From: Acidobacteriota bacterium
GTDB taxonomy: Bacteria; Acidobacteriota; Terriglobia; Bryobacterales; Bryobacteraceae
Direction: 5' to 3'
NCBI GenBank assembly: GCA_016185425.1
Contig: JACPNQ010000031.1
Location: forward strand, 124,001 to 188,000
Length of the DNA: 64,000 bases
Shown: piece by piece, positions 42,949-52,227 of the stretch
Position numbering within the stretch: the first letter of the stretch is position 1
Layout: every line of letters starts with the position of its first letter
The notes under the pieces: model-generated
Database searches by the model: none
What the model was told of the DNA's origin: nothing
What the model saw: only the letters and a program-made list of their open reading frames with translations
Program-made: the position numbers and the translations under genes

Positions 42949-45900
42949 TTAGAACTCCAGACGGAGCCCAAGCTGGTGGACGCGCGCGCCCTTGGCGGTA
43001 TTGATTGTCGCTCCGCCGCGGACGTCCACTTGGGTGAGCGGCAGGTTGAAGTTCGCGCGATTGGCGATATTGAACGTCTCCCAGCGGAACTGGAAGGCGG
43101 TGTGCTCGGTGATGATGAAGCGTCGCGAGAGACTCAAATCGAACGTGAAGAAGCCCGGGCCATCGAGAATGTTGCGGCCAGAGGTGCCGAAGCGGAAGGA
43201 GCCGCGGGGTACCAGCGGGAAAGCGTCGCGGTCGAACCAGGCGTCGGCGCCTGGCTCCGGCAGACGGCCGGAGGCGATGCGGTCCGGACGCACAGCTTCG
43301 CCGAGATCGAGCGAGACGTTCGCCACCTTGGGCGTAAACGGTGCCCCGGTGTAGGCGCGCGTTGTCCCGGCGAGCTGCCATTTGCGCAAAAGCAGATTCT
43401 TGGCAATTGCCGGCTCCCAAATGAACGCGCCCACCATCGTTTGCCTCACATCGAAATCGGAGCGGCCGCGCTCGCCGTGCAGATTGCGCGAATCCTGCGC
43501 CGATGGAAATCCGGCGGCGATGGTGCCACCGGTGTTCGACGTTTCGTCGAGCGACTTTGCGTAGGTATAGGCGGCACGAACGAAGAGCGTCTTGTTAAAG
43601 CGGCGCTTTACGGTAATCGATCCGGAATTATAGATAGAGTTCGACCCGTTGATGATGTAGTTGATCGTCTGAAACTGCGGGAATAGGCGCGGGAACGTGC
43701 CGTCAGCCTGCCGTACTTCCAGACGCCGGTCGGGTTGGTTCAGGTCGAAGCGGCGAGGCAAATGGGTGCCTTTGGAACCGGCGAACGCCACCTCCAGAAC
43801 CGAGCCCTTTCCGATCTCGCGCTCCATCGTCAAGCTCCAGCTCTGGAGATACTGACTGCGCTGATTCACGTCCTGGCCGTTCGTGGATGTCACGCCGCCA
43901 ACGCGCTTCTTCGCCTCCGGGAATGCGTTCGAGACCGTGAGCAGCAGGGGATTCGACGAAGTTGCCGAATACGTTTCATTGATGGAGAACGGATACGTGT
44001 CGCTTGCTTCGTCCAGGCGGTAGAGCGAACTGGTTCCGTAGAAGATGCCGTAGCCGCCGCGAAGGACAAGTTTCGTCCCGCCTCGCGGCCGCCACGCGAA
44101 GCCGAAGCGCGGGGCGAAGTCGTTGCGGTCCGGCCGGACGAGAGTATCCGGTAGTCCGGCTGCCGGCGCCATGATTACGTTCTGCGCAACGCCGGAAGCG
44201 CTGATGCGCTCGTCGAAATCGGGAATGATGCCGCGGCCGGCAATGGCGATCTTTCCCAGGCTCGGCACGAAGCTCGACCACGCACCGAACTTCTCGCGCG
44301 GCGGCAACATCAGTTCGTAACGCATGCCGATGTTGAGCGTGAGTGTTGGCGTGACTTTGAAGTCATCCTGCGCGTATGCCGAGTAGTTCGACACGATGTG
44401 ATACGGGCCCGCGGCATCCAACTGGCGGCGGGACGACTGCGCGTAGCCCATCAGGAAATCGGCGAACGGCTCCTGTGTGAAGCGGCCGAGAAACGTCAAC
44501 CGCCCGCGTGTGTCGCCGAAGTTTCGCGTGAAGTACTGATAGCGGAGAAAATCGCCGCCTGCTTTGATAGTGTGCTTGCCGCGAACCCAGGTCATGTTGC
44601 CTGAGTATTGGTAGTTGTTGTAGCTCCACAGCTTCGGCAGATCGTAGGCGTGACCAAGGATCACGTAGCCGGATAATTCCATCTGCGGCAGGCCGAGCGC
44701 CACCGGGTTCTTCAGGCCGCCGGTAAAACCGGCTTCCGCGGCCCAATCCCTGCCTGTTACAGGCCAGCCCTGACTATTCGTGCGGCGCGAGAAATTCGCG
44801 TTGGCCTCGAGGATCAGCGATGGCGTGATAGTGCGCGTGTAGCGCAAGCCGGTGAGCAGTTCGAAAGGGGCGTTGGTGGTACCGAAGACCGGGATGAAGG
44901 AGCGCGTGAACGGGTCGAACGAGTCGGACTTGCGCCATAGCGTGCGAGCGCTGAACTGGTCACGCTGGCTGAAGGCGTGGTCCATCTTCAGGCTGAAATT
45001 GTCCCAATTGCTTGTCGGATTTCCCTGCACGACGTAGTTCAACGCGCTGCCGGGGAAGTTGGCCCTTGGATAGTAGGCGGCCATCTTCAAGGCCACAGGG
45101 TCGAAGCGCGAAGAAGGGATAGTCTTGTCGGGGAACGGTGTGTTGCGATTGAGCGGATCGGTAATCGCCAGCGGCTTGCCGTTGGCGTCTGTGGCCGCGG
45201 AGAAGTTGCCATTGATCATGCCTCCGGCGGGTACCAGGCCGCGCCGCGTCGAACCGGAGATCTGGCGTAGCGACTCCCAACTCGCCAGGAAAAACGTCTT
45301 GTTCCGCCCGTCATATAGCTTCGGAATCATCACCGGGCCGGAGACGGTGGCGCCGAACTGATGGCGGCGCAACTTGGATTTGTCGAGGTCGAAGAAATTG
45401 CGCGCGTCGAAGACGTCGTTACGGATGAATTCGTAGAGCGACCCACGCAAACGGTTGCCGCCGCTCTTCAGGATCACGCTCAAAACGCCGCCAGCGTAAC
45501 GGCCATATTCGGCCGCGAAGCCGGAGGTGATCATCTTGAATTCCTGCACTCCTTCGAGCGGCGGGCTCACCATGGACCCGGTATTGCGGCGCTGCGTGTT
45601 ATTCATGCCGTCGATCAGGAAGCCCGTATTGTCCGCACGTGCGCCATTGATTGCGAATGCACCGTCCCCGTCTTCGCCCTTGGGTAGGACGCCGCCAGTG
45701 AGATAGGCGAGGTCGGAGAAGTTGCGCCCGGCGAGCGGCATTTCGCGAATCTCTTCGCTGGTGGTCACATCGCCGCGGGCGCCGCTCTCCGTGTTCAGCG
45801 CCGATGGCGTGTCGGCGATCGTTATGCTCTCGGTCACCGCGCCAACCTGGAGCAGCACGTCCAAGCGAAGAATCTGGTCGAGCGCGAGTGTGAATTCGGG

Positions 45901-46164
45901 GCGGCGGTAGAGTTGAAAGCCATCGTGCCGTACCTCGAGCGAGTAACGGCCGGGGGTGAGGTTCGTCACAGTGAAGTCGCCGTTCTCTCGCGTGCGGACT
46001 TCGTGGATCTGGTTGGTGTCCAACTGCTTTATGGCGACACCTGCCTGCGGAACGACCGCTCCGCCACTATCCATGACACGGCCGACGACGGTTGCGGAAG
46101 GAGACTGCGCCGTAGCTGCGCGAAAGAGTAAAAGACCGATAACTGAGACACCCCGGTACGTCAT
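42949..46164 (-). CDS. Oar-like TonB-dependent outer membrane receptor
   Basis: 1071 residues: signal peptide (to about 19), a carboxypeptidase-regulatory-like domain (about 20-110, VVGRVMDSGGAVVPQAGVAI), a plug domain with the variable-ligand region (TSEEIREMPLAGRNFSDLAY) and a long barrel ending LGLRLEF with the terminal Phe. It is the usual acidobacterial Oar-like type and lacks the Gly-rich tail of the receptor at 33941. The gene starts 107 bp from the divergent secreted-protein gene at 46272. No regulator is adjacent. Confidence 0.9.
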   Translation of the reverse strand: MTYRGVSVIGLLLFRAATAQSPSATVVGRVMDSGGAVVPQAGVAIKQLDTNQIHEVRTRENGDFTVTNLTPGRYSLEVRHDGFQLYRRPEFTLALDQILRLDVLLQVGAVTESITIADTPSALNTESGARGDVTTSEEIREMPLAGRNFSDLAYLTGGVLPKGEDGDGAFAINGARADNTGFLIDGMNNTQRRNTGSMVSPPLEGVQEFKMITSGFAAEYGRYAGGVLSVILKSGGNRLRGSLYEFIRNDVFDARNFFDLDKSKLRRHQFGATVSGPVMIPKLYDGRNKTFFLASWESLRQISGSTRRGLVPAGGMINGNFSAATDANGKPLAITDPLNRNTPFPDKTIPSSRFDPVALKMAAYYPRANFPGSALNYVVQGNPTSNWDNFSLKMDHAFSQRDQFSARTLWRKSDSFDPFTRSFIPVFGTTNAPFELLTGLRYTRTITPSLILEANANFSRRTNSQGWPVTGRDWAAEAGFTGGLKNPVALGLPQMELSGYVILGHAYDLPKLWSYNNYQYSGNMTWVRGKHTIKAGGDFLRYQYFTRNFGDTRGRLTFLGRFTQEPFADFLMGYAQSSRRQLDAAGPYHIVSNYSAYAQDDFKVTPTLTLNIGMRYELMLPPREKFGAWSSFVPSLGKIAIAGRGIIPDFDERISASGVAQNVIMAPAAGLPDTLVRPDRNDFAPRFGFAWRPRGGTKLVLRGGYGIFYGTSSLYRLDEASDTYPFSINETYSATSSNPLLLTVSNAFPEAKKRVGGVTSTNGQDVNQRSQYLQSWSLTMEREIGKGSVLEVAFAGSKGTHLPRRFDLNQPDRRLEVRQADGTFPRLFPQFQTINYIINGSNSIYNSGSITVKRRFNKTLFVRAAYTYAKSLDETSNTGGTIAAGFPSAQDSRNLHGERGRSDFDVRQTMVGAFIWEPAIAKNLLLRKWQLAGTTRAYTGAPFTPKVANVSLDLGEAVRPDRIASGRLPEPGADAWFDRDAFPLVPRGSFRFGTSGRNILDGPGFFTFDLSLSRRFIITEHTAFQFRWETFNIANRANFNLPLTQVDVRGGATINTAKGARVHQLGLRLEF

Positions 46165-46271
46165 GAAAGCAGTCTACATGGATCGGGATGGGAAATAGGA
46201 GGGGAGGGAACATCGCCCACCGTTTTCATTGGATTTCGATTGCGCTAAGCTGAACCGCCAGGAGAACACCC

Positions 46272-47645
46272 ATGTCCTTCCTCTCCCGCCGCGCCGCTTT
46301 GACCGCCGCTCTTCCGCTGCTAACTCGCGCAAACGCGCAGGTGACGCCTGCCATTGTCCGGTTTGATGCGGAGATGGAGCCGCTTGTCCGCTTGATAGAG
46401 GACACGCCGCGCGAGAAATGCGCCGCAATGGCCAAGGAACAACTACGCGCCAATGTGCCGTATCGCCAATTGATGGCGGCGCTCTACTTGGCCGGTGTGC
46501 GCAATGTGAATCCGCGGCCGCCCGGATTTGCGTTGCATTGCCTGTTCGTGATGCACGCCGCCCATCTGCTTAGCCTGGAAGCACCGCCGGATTTGCGCGC
46601 ATTGCCGTTCTTCTACGCGCTCGATCTATTCAAGATTTCGCAGGAGCGGGACGCGCGGCAGAACGATTATGTGATGGCTCCGTTGACCGGACGCCTGCCA
46701 AGCCCGGACCGTGCCGCCGCCGAGTTGACCGCCGCAATGGAAGCGTGGGATCAGGATCGGGCTGAGCGTGCCGCTGCTGTGCTGGCTCGCACGCGCGGTG
46801 CGAATGAGGTGTTTGAGCTGCTTTGGCGCTATGGCGTGCGTGACTACCGCAACATCGGTCACAAGGCGATCTTCGTGGCGAATTCCTATCGCACTCTGCA
46901 AACCATTGGCTGGCAGCACGGCGAAACAGTCATGCGGTCGCTTGTTCTGGGCATCCTGGATTTTGCGAAGGACACCAAGGTGAACGGCTATGCACTGGAC
47001 GATCAAACCTACGGCGCCAACTCGCGGCGCCCGGCGGTCGCGTGGTCGAGCGAGGCACCGGATAACGGCGCCACGCACGCGGCGCTCTCGGCAATCCGGT
47101 CCGCGCCGCCTGTCGAGGCCTGCGACACCATTACCGGAATGCTCGTGAAGGGGACGCCGGCCGCATCGATCTGGGATGCCGTGCATCTCGCGGCCGCTGA
47201 ACTGACCATGCGGACAGCGGGCGGCGGCATCATCACCGGCATACACTCGGTCAGCGCCGCGAATGCCATGCACTTTGCGTGGCAGACGGCCGCCGACCCG
47301 AAGACGCGGCAGTTGACTCTACTGCAGGCGGCCGGATGGATGGGCCAGTTCCGGACGTGGGCGGAGACGCAGAAGGGGATTCGGGCGCTCGACATCACCA
47401 AAGACGAAGTCCCTCCGGAGATTCAGTCTGCGGAGGGAAGGATGCAGCATGTCGCCGGCCATCTGCGGCATATCATCCCGAAAGCGAACGAGGTGCACTT
47501 CTACAAATTTCCGGCGGCGCTGATTGAGGACATTCCCCTCGTCAGCCGCGAGTGGCGCCCCCACCTGGCTGCCGCGATGAACTGCTATACGAAAGGTCCG
47601 AAGGACGCGGAAACCGACGCGATGCAGCGCGCGCGAGCGGTTTAG
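46272..47645 (+). CDS. Exported protein of unknown function (TAT-like signal)
   Basis: 457 residues. The N-terminus MSFLSRRAALTAALPLLTRA is a short twin-arginine-type signal, suggesting export of a folded, possibly cofactor-bearing protein. The mature part is mostly helical, with motifs such as LFVMHAAHLL, RDYRNIGHKAIFVANSYR and GIHSVSAANAMHF. Several His residues (FVMHAAH, HRxIG-like, HLRHIIP) could bind a metal. I do not recognise the family. AGGAG precedes the ATG at good spacing. It converges with the P-loop kinase gene, overlapping it by 4 bp. Confidence 0.8.
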   Translation: MSFLSRRAALTAALPLLTRANAQVTPAIVRFDAEMEPLVRLIEDTPREKCAAMAKEQLRANVPYRQLMAALYLAGVRNVNPRPPGFALHCLFVMHAAHLLSLEAPPDLRALPFFYALDLFKISQERDARQNDYVMAPLTGRLPSPDRAAAELTAAMEAWDQDRAERAAAVLARTRGANEVFELLWRYGVRDYRNIGHKAIFVANSYRTLQTIGWQHGETVMRSLVLGILDFAKDTKVNGYALDDQTYGANSRRPAVAWSSEAPDNGATHAALSAIRSAPPVEACDTITGMLVKGTPAASIWDAVHLAAAELTMRTAGGGIITGIHSVSAANAMHFAWQTAADPKTRQLTLLQAAGWMGQFRTWAETQKGIRALDITKDEVPPEIQSAEGRMQHVAGHLRHIIPKANEVHFYKFPAALIEDIPLVSREWRPHLAAAMNCYTKGPKDAETDAMQRARAV

Positions 47646-48130
47646 CCGGCGATGTAGGCCCGGATTCTGCTCACGTACTCCTCGATCGGTTCCGTGCTGT
47701 CGATGAGGATCCCAGCCTTCCACCACGAATAGTTCGAGACGATTTCGCGCACCCGATCGTCTGTCAGGTCCAGTCCCGGATGATGACCGCGCCGGGCGCG
47801 ATTGCGCTCCAGCACCACATCAAGCGGGGCGGTAAATTCGACGACGCGGAGCGCGGCGCCTGTGCGGTCCGCCAGTTCGCGGCACGCGGTGCGGTCCTCC
47901 TCGTGCCCGAAACCGCCGTCGCAGATCACGATGCCGGTGTAACGCAAGAGCTGCGCCGCTGCCCATAGAACGGCGCGATACGCGATGCCACGGTCCGCGC
48001 GCGTGTGGGCCGCGCCGGGTAACAGCGCCACTCGCGCATCGTCCATCGCCAGATGCGCGTATCCTAGGGCGCGGCCGGCCGTCGACTTTCCGGTACAGGG
48101 CGGTCCTGCGAAGATCACCAGTTTTTTCAT
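47642..48130 (-). CDS. AAA/P-loop small-molecule kinase-like protein
   Basis: 162 residues with a Walker A motif at 9-16 (GPPCTGKS), a Walker B-like stretch (IVICDGGFG) and an arginine-rich lid (VLERNRARRG). This is the pattern of zeta-toxin/chloramphenicol-phosphotransferase-like kinases that phosphorylate small molecules. The start ATG 48130 overlaps the stop of the penicillin acylase gene by 4 bp (ATGA). The substrate is unknown. Confidence 0.85.
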   Translation of the reverse strand: MKKLVIFAGPPCTGKSTAGRALGYAHLAMDDARVALLPGAAHTRADRGIAYRAVLWAAAQLLRYTGIVICDGGFGHEEDRTACRELADRTGAALRVVEFTAPLDVVLERNRARRGHHPGLDLTDDRVREIVSNYSWWKAGILIDSTEPIEEYVSRIRAYIAG

Positions 48131-50304
48131 GGGGCGGCGGGCGAGAGAGTCAGAGCGCCATCGACGTGCCATCCACCCGGAAAGTGCAGTGGATAACTCT
48201 TCGCATTCGAAAACGACTCCCACTGATCCTTGAAATGGCTGGATAATGGATGGCCGCTCTGGCCGATAGGCAGGTTCAGGAGGCCGCCCTGCGGATCGCC
48301 GAAATCGACAACCATCCGCATCGACGGCCCGACGCGCAGGCTCGTCTGCTTCACTGTTGTGGAAGAGCCGCCGACGCCAACCGGACCGATCTGGTAGTAG
48401 CCGGAAATCCACGGCACGCCGCGAATGATCGGGTTGGCAATAGTGAGCTTGTTGAACTCGCCCCACTGCCACTTGTGGACATCGCTACCCTGATGCCGGG
48501 AACCTTCCTCGACACCCTCCTGCAGACAGCGCAGCAGTTCATGATCCCAATCGGTAAACCAGCCCTGCGGGCGTTCGCGCAGCAGGTTCTCGATAACACC
48601 GAAATAGATGAACGGCTCCCATTCCACCGTCGGCAGGTTGGATGCTTTGGCGGCGATGGAGCGGCGCAGGTAGTTAGCGGTATAAGTCGTGATAAGGGGC
48701 GGCGAAGCATCCGCGCGCATCTCTCCATTCCATCCGCGAAGCAATCCAATAGCATCCTTCAATTGCGGATTTGTCGCCTTCTTGCGGTCCCATGCCGACG
48801 TGATCTGCCGCGCAAGAAAGTGGGAGAACGGCGAGTAGATGTCGGCCTGCAACTGCACCATCTCGTCTGGCGTCCACTTCTCCTTCCGCTTCAGCTCATC
48901 CAGAATCCGGTTTGCGCGATAGTGCGGTGCAAAATTGCCGCTTACGGTATACGGATATTTCTCCGGAAACGGATTCTGATTGGCGCTCACGATTAGTCCG
49001 TTCGTGGGGTTGTAAAAGGTCGGCAGCTCATCAAACGGGATGAATCCTTGCCATTCGCATGCGCCGTCCGGCACGACGCGCTGTCCGTTGCAGTCCTTTC
49101 GTATCGGAAGCTGCCCGGCGACCTGGAGACCGACATTGCCTTCCTTGTCGGCATAGGCCACATTTGACGCGGCGCCGGGGAACTCGCGTAGCGCCTCACG
49201 AAACTCCTGCCAGTTGCGGGCTCGATTCAGCTTGAGCAGGCCGATCCGGAATGGAGCGTTTTCCGCCGCTACCCACCGCAGTGCCACAGGTTTTCCGTTG
49301 GGTCCGGGAAAGATTGGGCCGTGCGCGTTCACCAATTGCTGAAAGGGCTCGCCGGTTGTGCCTTTCACTGCGATCCTGTCCCGTTCGAGCAACGCCTGGC
49401 TCGTGGCCGGGATGTAGAGATCCTCCACGTCGAAGCCGAGATTCGTGATGCCCCAGGCGATTTGCTCGTTGCGCCCGGCGACCACCGCCGGAACACCGGG
49501 TATCGCGACGCCGCTGACGTTGACCGCCGGCGCCTGCAGGTGCGTCATGTACCACACGCCGGGCAACGACCAGGCGATGTGCATGTCGTTCGCCAGCGCC
49601 GCCTTACCCGTGCGTGTGTGCGAGCCGCTCACGGCCCAGGTATTGGAGCCGGGCTGATGCTCGGAGCCGGTGCGCTCCGGAAAGAGTTGTGCAACTTTCG
49701 CGGCGTCGCCCTTCTCATACATTGCCTCTCGCGTCAGGTCGTGCTTGTACGTATTGCTGAGCGTCTGCTGCATCATTAACCCGACCAGCATGGTGTCTTC
49801 GATTCGCCATGGACGTGGTTTGTAGCGAAGAAGAGAGAACTCGACGGGCAGGCGGCCGGCATGCGTTTCCAGGTAATGATTTACGCCGCGCGCATAAGCG
49901 GCGAGCGCGGCGCGATCTTCTCCGCGGACACTGCGTGCGCGCAGCTCGGCGATGCGCGACATGCGGTGGCGGCGGAATTCACGATCGCTTTCAAGCGCCA
50001 CAGGGCCCGCAATTTCAGACAGCTCCCCTGCCGTCACCCGCCGGTACGATTCCATCTGCCAGAAGCGGTCCTGCGCCGTCACGAAGCCTTGCGCGAAGTA
50101 GAGATCGTCACTGTTTTCCGCAAAAATATGCGGCATCCCGAGCGAGTCCCGTTCAATGCGCACCGGCTTCGAGACCGGCGCGGCGATGGTGCCGCTCTGT
50201 TGCGGCAGCGGCCGCCACGCGAACCAGTAAGCGGCGCCGGCAACGGTCAGGATAACGACGCCGATCAACACGTTGATAGACTGGAGAAGCCTTCGCGTAA
50301 ACAC
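48127..50304 (-). CDS. Penicillin acylase/AHL acylase family N-terminal-nucleophile hydrolase
   Basis: A 725-residue Ntn hydrolase precursor. An N-terminal membrane anchor or signal (10-30) is followed by the alpha-chain, then the autoprocessing site at Gly219-Ser220 (QPGSNTWAVSG). Ser220 becomes the nucleophile of the beta-chain. The family cleaves amide bonds of acyl-homoserine lactones, cyclic lipopeptides or beta-lactams. GTG start at 50304 lies only 10 bp from the divergent CNNM gene. The small kinase gene follows with a 4-bp overlap. Confidence 0.92.
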   Translation of the reverse strand: MFTRRLLQSINVLIGVVILTVAGAAYWFAWRPLPQQSGTIAAPVSKPVRIERDSLGMPHIFAENSDDLYFAQGFVTAQDRFWQMESYRRVTAGELSEIAGPVALESDREFRRHRMSRIAELRARSVRGEDRAALAAYARGVNHYLETHAGRLPVEFSLLRYKPRPWRIEDTMLVGLMMQQTLSNTYKHDLTREAMYEKGDAAKVAQLFPERTGSEHQPGSNTWAVSGSHTRTGKAALANDMHIAWSLPGVWYMTHLQAPAVNVSGVAIPGVPAVVAGRNEQIAWGITNLGFDVEDLYIPATSQALLERDRIAVKGTTGEPFQQLVNAHGPIFPGPNGKPVALRWVAAENAPFRIGLLKLNRARNWQEFREALREFPGAASNVAYADKEGNVGLQVAGQLPIRKDCNGQRVVPDGACEWQGFIPFDELPTFYNPTNGLIVSANQNPFPEKYPYTVSGNFAPHYRANRILDELKRKEKWTPDEMVQLQADIYSPFSHFLARQITSAWDRKKATNPQLKDAIGLLRGWNGEMRADASPPLITTYTANYLRRSIAAKASNLPTVEWEPFIYFGVIENLLRERPQGWFTDWDHELLRCLQEGVEEGSRHQGSDVHKWQWGEFNKLTIANPIIRGVPWISGYYQIGPVGVGGSSTTVKQTSLRVGPSMRMVVDFGDPQGGLLNLPIGQSGHPLSSHFKDQWESFSNAKSYPLHFPGGWHVDGALTLSPAAP

Positions 50305-50314
50305 TTTCTCTAGT

Positions 50315-51637
50315 ATGGCGGACTCCAGTTATGGTTACCGGTTTTTACTGGTAGGCCTGATCGTCGCGACGAACGCATTCTTCGCCGCCGCGGAAACGTC
50401 GCTGCTAAGCTCCCGCAAGTCGCGGCTGAAGCAGCTTGCCGATGAAGGCGACACCGGCGCTAAGGCCGCACTCCACTTACTCGAAAAGCCGGAGCGCCTG
50501 CTGTCGGTGACGCAGGTCGGCGTCACCCTCGCTTCGCTCGGGTTGGGGTGGGCGGGCGAGGAGACGATTCACCAGTTACTGATGAGCTGGATGGCGCCGT
50601 TGATGATGCCGTTGACGGAGAAGGTGATCCCGATCATTGCGCTGGTGCTGTCCTTTGCGCTGATGACCTATATGCACGTCGTCATCGGCGAAGTAGTGCC
50701 GAAGAATATCGCCATTGAGACGGCCGACCGTTTTGCGGTGCTTGTGGCGCCGATTTTGGTCGTATTCGGGCGCATTGCGGGTCCTCTGGTGTCAATTATC
50801 GAGCGTTCGTCGAAGCGAATCTCGCACCAGTTGGGGCTGAAGGGAGAGAGCGAGTCGGGAGGCGGACATACGGTGGAGGAGCTGAAGTTCGTCGTCTCCA
50901 TGTCCGAATCGGAAGGGAAAATCGAGAAGTTCCAGCAGCTCGCCATCCACCGGCTGCTTGAGCTGGAGGATTACTCCGCCCGCGAGATCATGGTGCCGCG
51001 GACCAGCATGGTTGCGGTGCCCGTGAATACGTCGCTGGAACAGCTTCTGATTCTCCTTAACGAACACCAGTTTTCGCGGCTGCCGGTATATGAGCAGAGC
51101 CCCGATCAGATCATCGGCATTGTCCATCTCAAGGATCTTGTGCAGGTGCTGATGCAGCGCAAGGGACTGACGCAGTTCAAGCTCAGAAACGTGATGCGGG
51201 TCCCTATCTTTGTGCCGGAAACTCGCAGTTTGAGTGATCTAATCGACGTTTTTCGCGCACACAATACGCACATGGCTGTTGTCGTGGATGAGCATGGGTC
51301 CACCACCGGAGTCGTGACGCTTGAGGACGTGCTGGAACAGGTGTTTGGCGAGATCGACGACGAGCATGACGTCTCGCGGCCGAAACATGATCATCAGGCC
51401 GCCGCTCTGGAGTTGGAAGGCACGATCAATATCCCAGACCTGGCGCACCAGTACGGCGTGGAATTACCGGCCGACGGCGGGTTCCAGACCTTGGCAGGCT
51501 ATCTGCTCTCGAAGCTCGGCGATCTGCCACAGCCCGGGGCTGTCTACGAAGATGTAGGACGGCGCTTCACGGTGCTGGAGATGGACCGTAACCGCATCGC
51601 GAGAGTACGGGTGGAGCGGCTGGAAGTCGCATCGTGA
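50315..51637 (+). CDS. CNNM/CorC-HlyC-family (hemolysin-type) membrane protein with CBS domains
   Basis: 440 residues: DUF21/CNNM transmembrane domain (about 8-190, four helices, with NAFFAAAETSLLSSRKSRLK), two CBS domains (about 210-335) and a C-terminal CorC/HlyC FAD-like domain (about 350-430, ELPADGGFQTLAGYLLSKLG). Such proteins are linked to Mg2+/Co2+ efflux. ATG 50315 was chosen; ATG 50273 would overlap the divergent acylase gene. Its stop is in a GTGA overlap with the AlkD-like gene. Confidence 0.92.
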   Translation: MADSSYGYRFLLVGLIVATNAFFAAAETSLLSSRKSRLKQLADEGDTGAKAALHLLEKPERLLSVTQVGVTLASLGLGWAGEETIHQLLMSWMAPLMMPLTEKVIPIIALVLSFALMTYMHVVIGEVVPKNIAIETADRFAVLVAPILVVFGRIAGPLVSIIERSSKRISHQLGLKGESESGGGHTVEELKFVVSMSESEGKIEKFQQLAIHRLLELEDYSAREIMVPRTSMVAVPVNTSLEQLLILLNEHQFSRLPVYEQSPDQIIGIVHLKDLVQVLMQRKGLTQFKLRNVMRVPIFVPETRSLSDLIDVFRAHNTHMAVVVDEHGSTTGVVTLEDVLEQVFGEIDDEHDVSRPKHDHQAAALELEGTINIPDLAHQYGVELPADGGFQTLAGYLLSKLGDLPQPGAVYEDVGRRFTVLEMDRNRIARVRVERLEVAS

Positions 51638-52227
51638 CGCCGGCAGAGATGCATAATGTGATCCGGGCTGTGTTGATTGCGCAATCCGAACCGTGGAAGC
51701 TGCCGGTTATGCAGCGATTTTTCAAAGATCCGATCGATGCCTACTGTACCTATATGGTGCACGTACGGAATCTGGCGAAGGAGCATTGGCGGGAGTTTGC
51801 GTCGTGGAGTCACAAGGAGCGATTGGCATTGACGCGAGCTCTATGGGAGAGCGGGAAATTCGAAGAAGGCGCCGTGGCTATTCAGCTCTACGCGCGGATG
51901 TGGAGGAGGTGTGAGCATCGCGAGTGGAAGCTATTCGTAAAGTGGCTGGAGAAATACGTGCGCAACTGGGCGCATTGCGATGCACTGTGTGGAGATGTGA
52001 TGGCGTTGATGCTGATTACGCACCCGGAATGGATCGAAGAGTTGCCCGCCTGGTCGAAGGCGAAGCAAATCTATAAACGGAGGGCTGCGCTCGTCGCGCC
52101 GTTGAAGGGGCTGCGAACGGGGATGTTCCGGAACGACGCCGAGGCGTTGTTGGAAATGCTGGAGCACGATCGGACGGATATCATCGGGAAGGCCCGGGTT
52201 TGGATGCGGAAGGAGTTGGCGCGGTGA
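51634..52227 (+). CDS. DNA alkylation repair (AlkD-like, ALK-repeat) protein
   Basis: 197 residues from GTG 51634. It shows helical repeats and the family's catalytic-region pattern: LFVKWLEKYVRNWAHCDALC with the Asp, then LITHPEWIEELPAWSKAK and KRRAALVAPLKGLRTG. AlkD-type glycosylases remove bulky or cationic alkylated bases. It is somewhat shorter than typical AlkD (about 230 residues). Overlaps of 4 bp on both sides tie it to the CNNM gene and to the beta-propeller gene. Confidence 0.82.
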   Translation: MTPAEMHNVIRAVLIAQSEPWKLPVMQRFFKDPIDAYCTYMVHVRNLAKEHWREFASWSHKERLALTRALWESGKFEEGAVAIQLYARMWRRCEHREWKLFVKWLEKYVRNWAHCDALCGDVMALMLITHPEWIEELPAWSKAKQIYKRRAALVAPLKGLRTGMFRNDAEALLEMLEHDRTDIIGKARVWMRKELAR

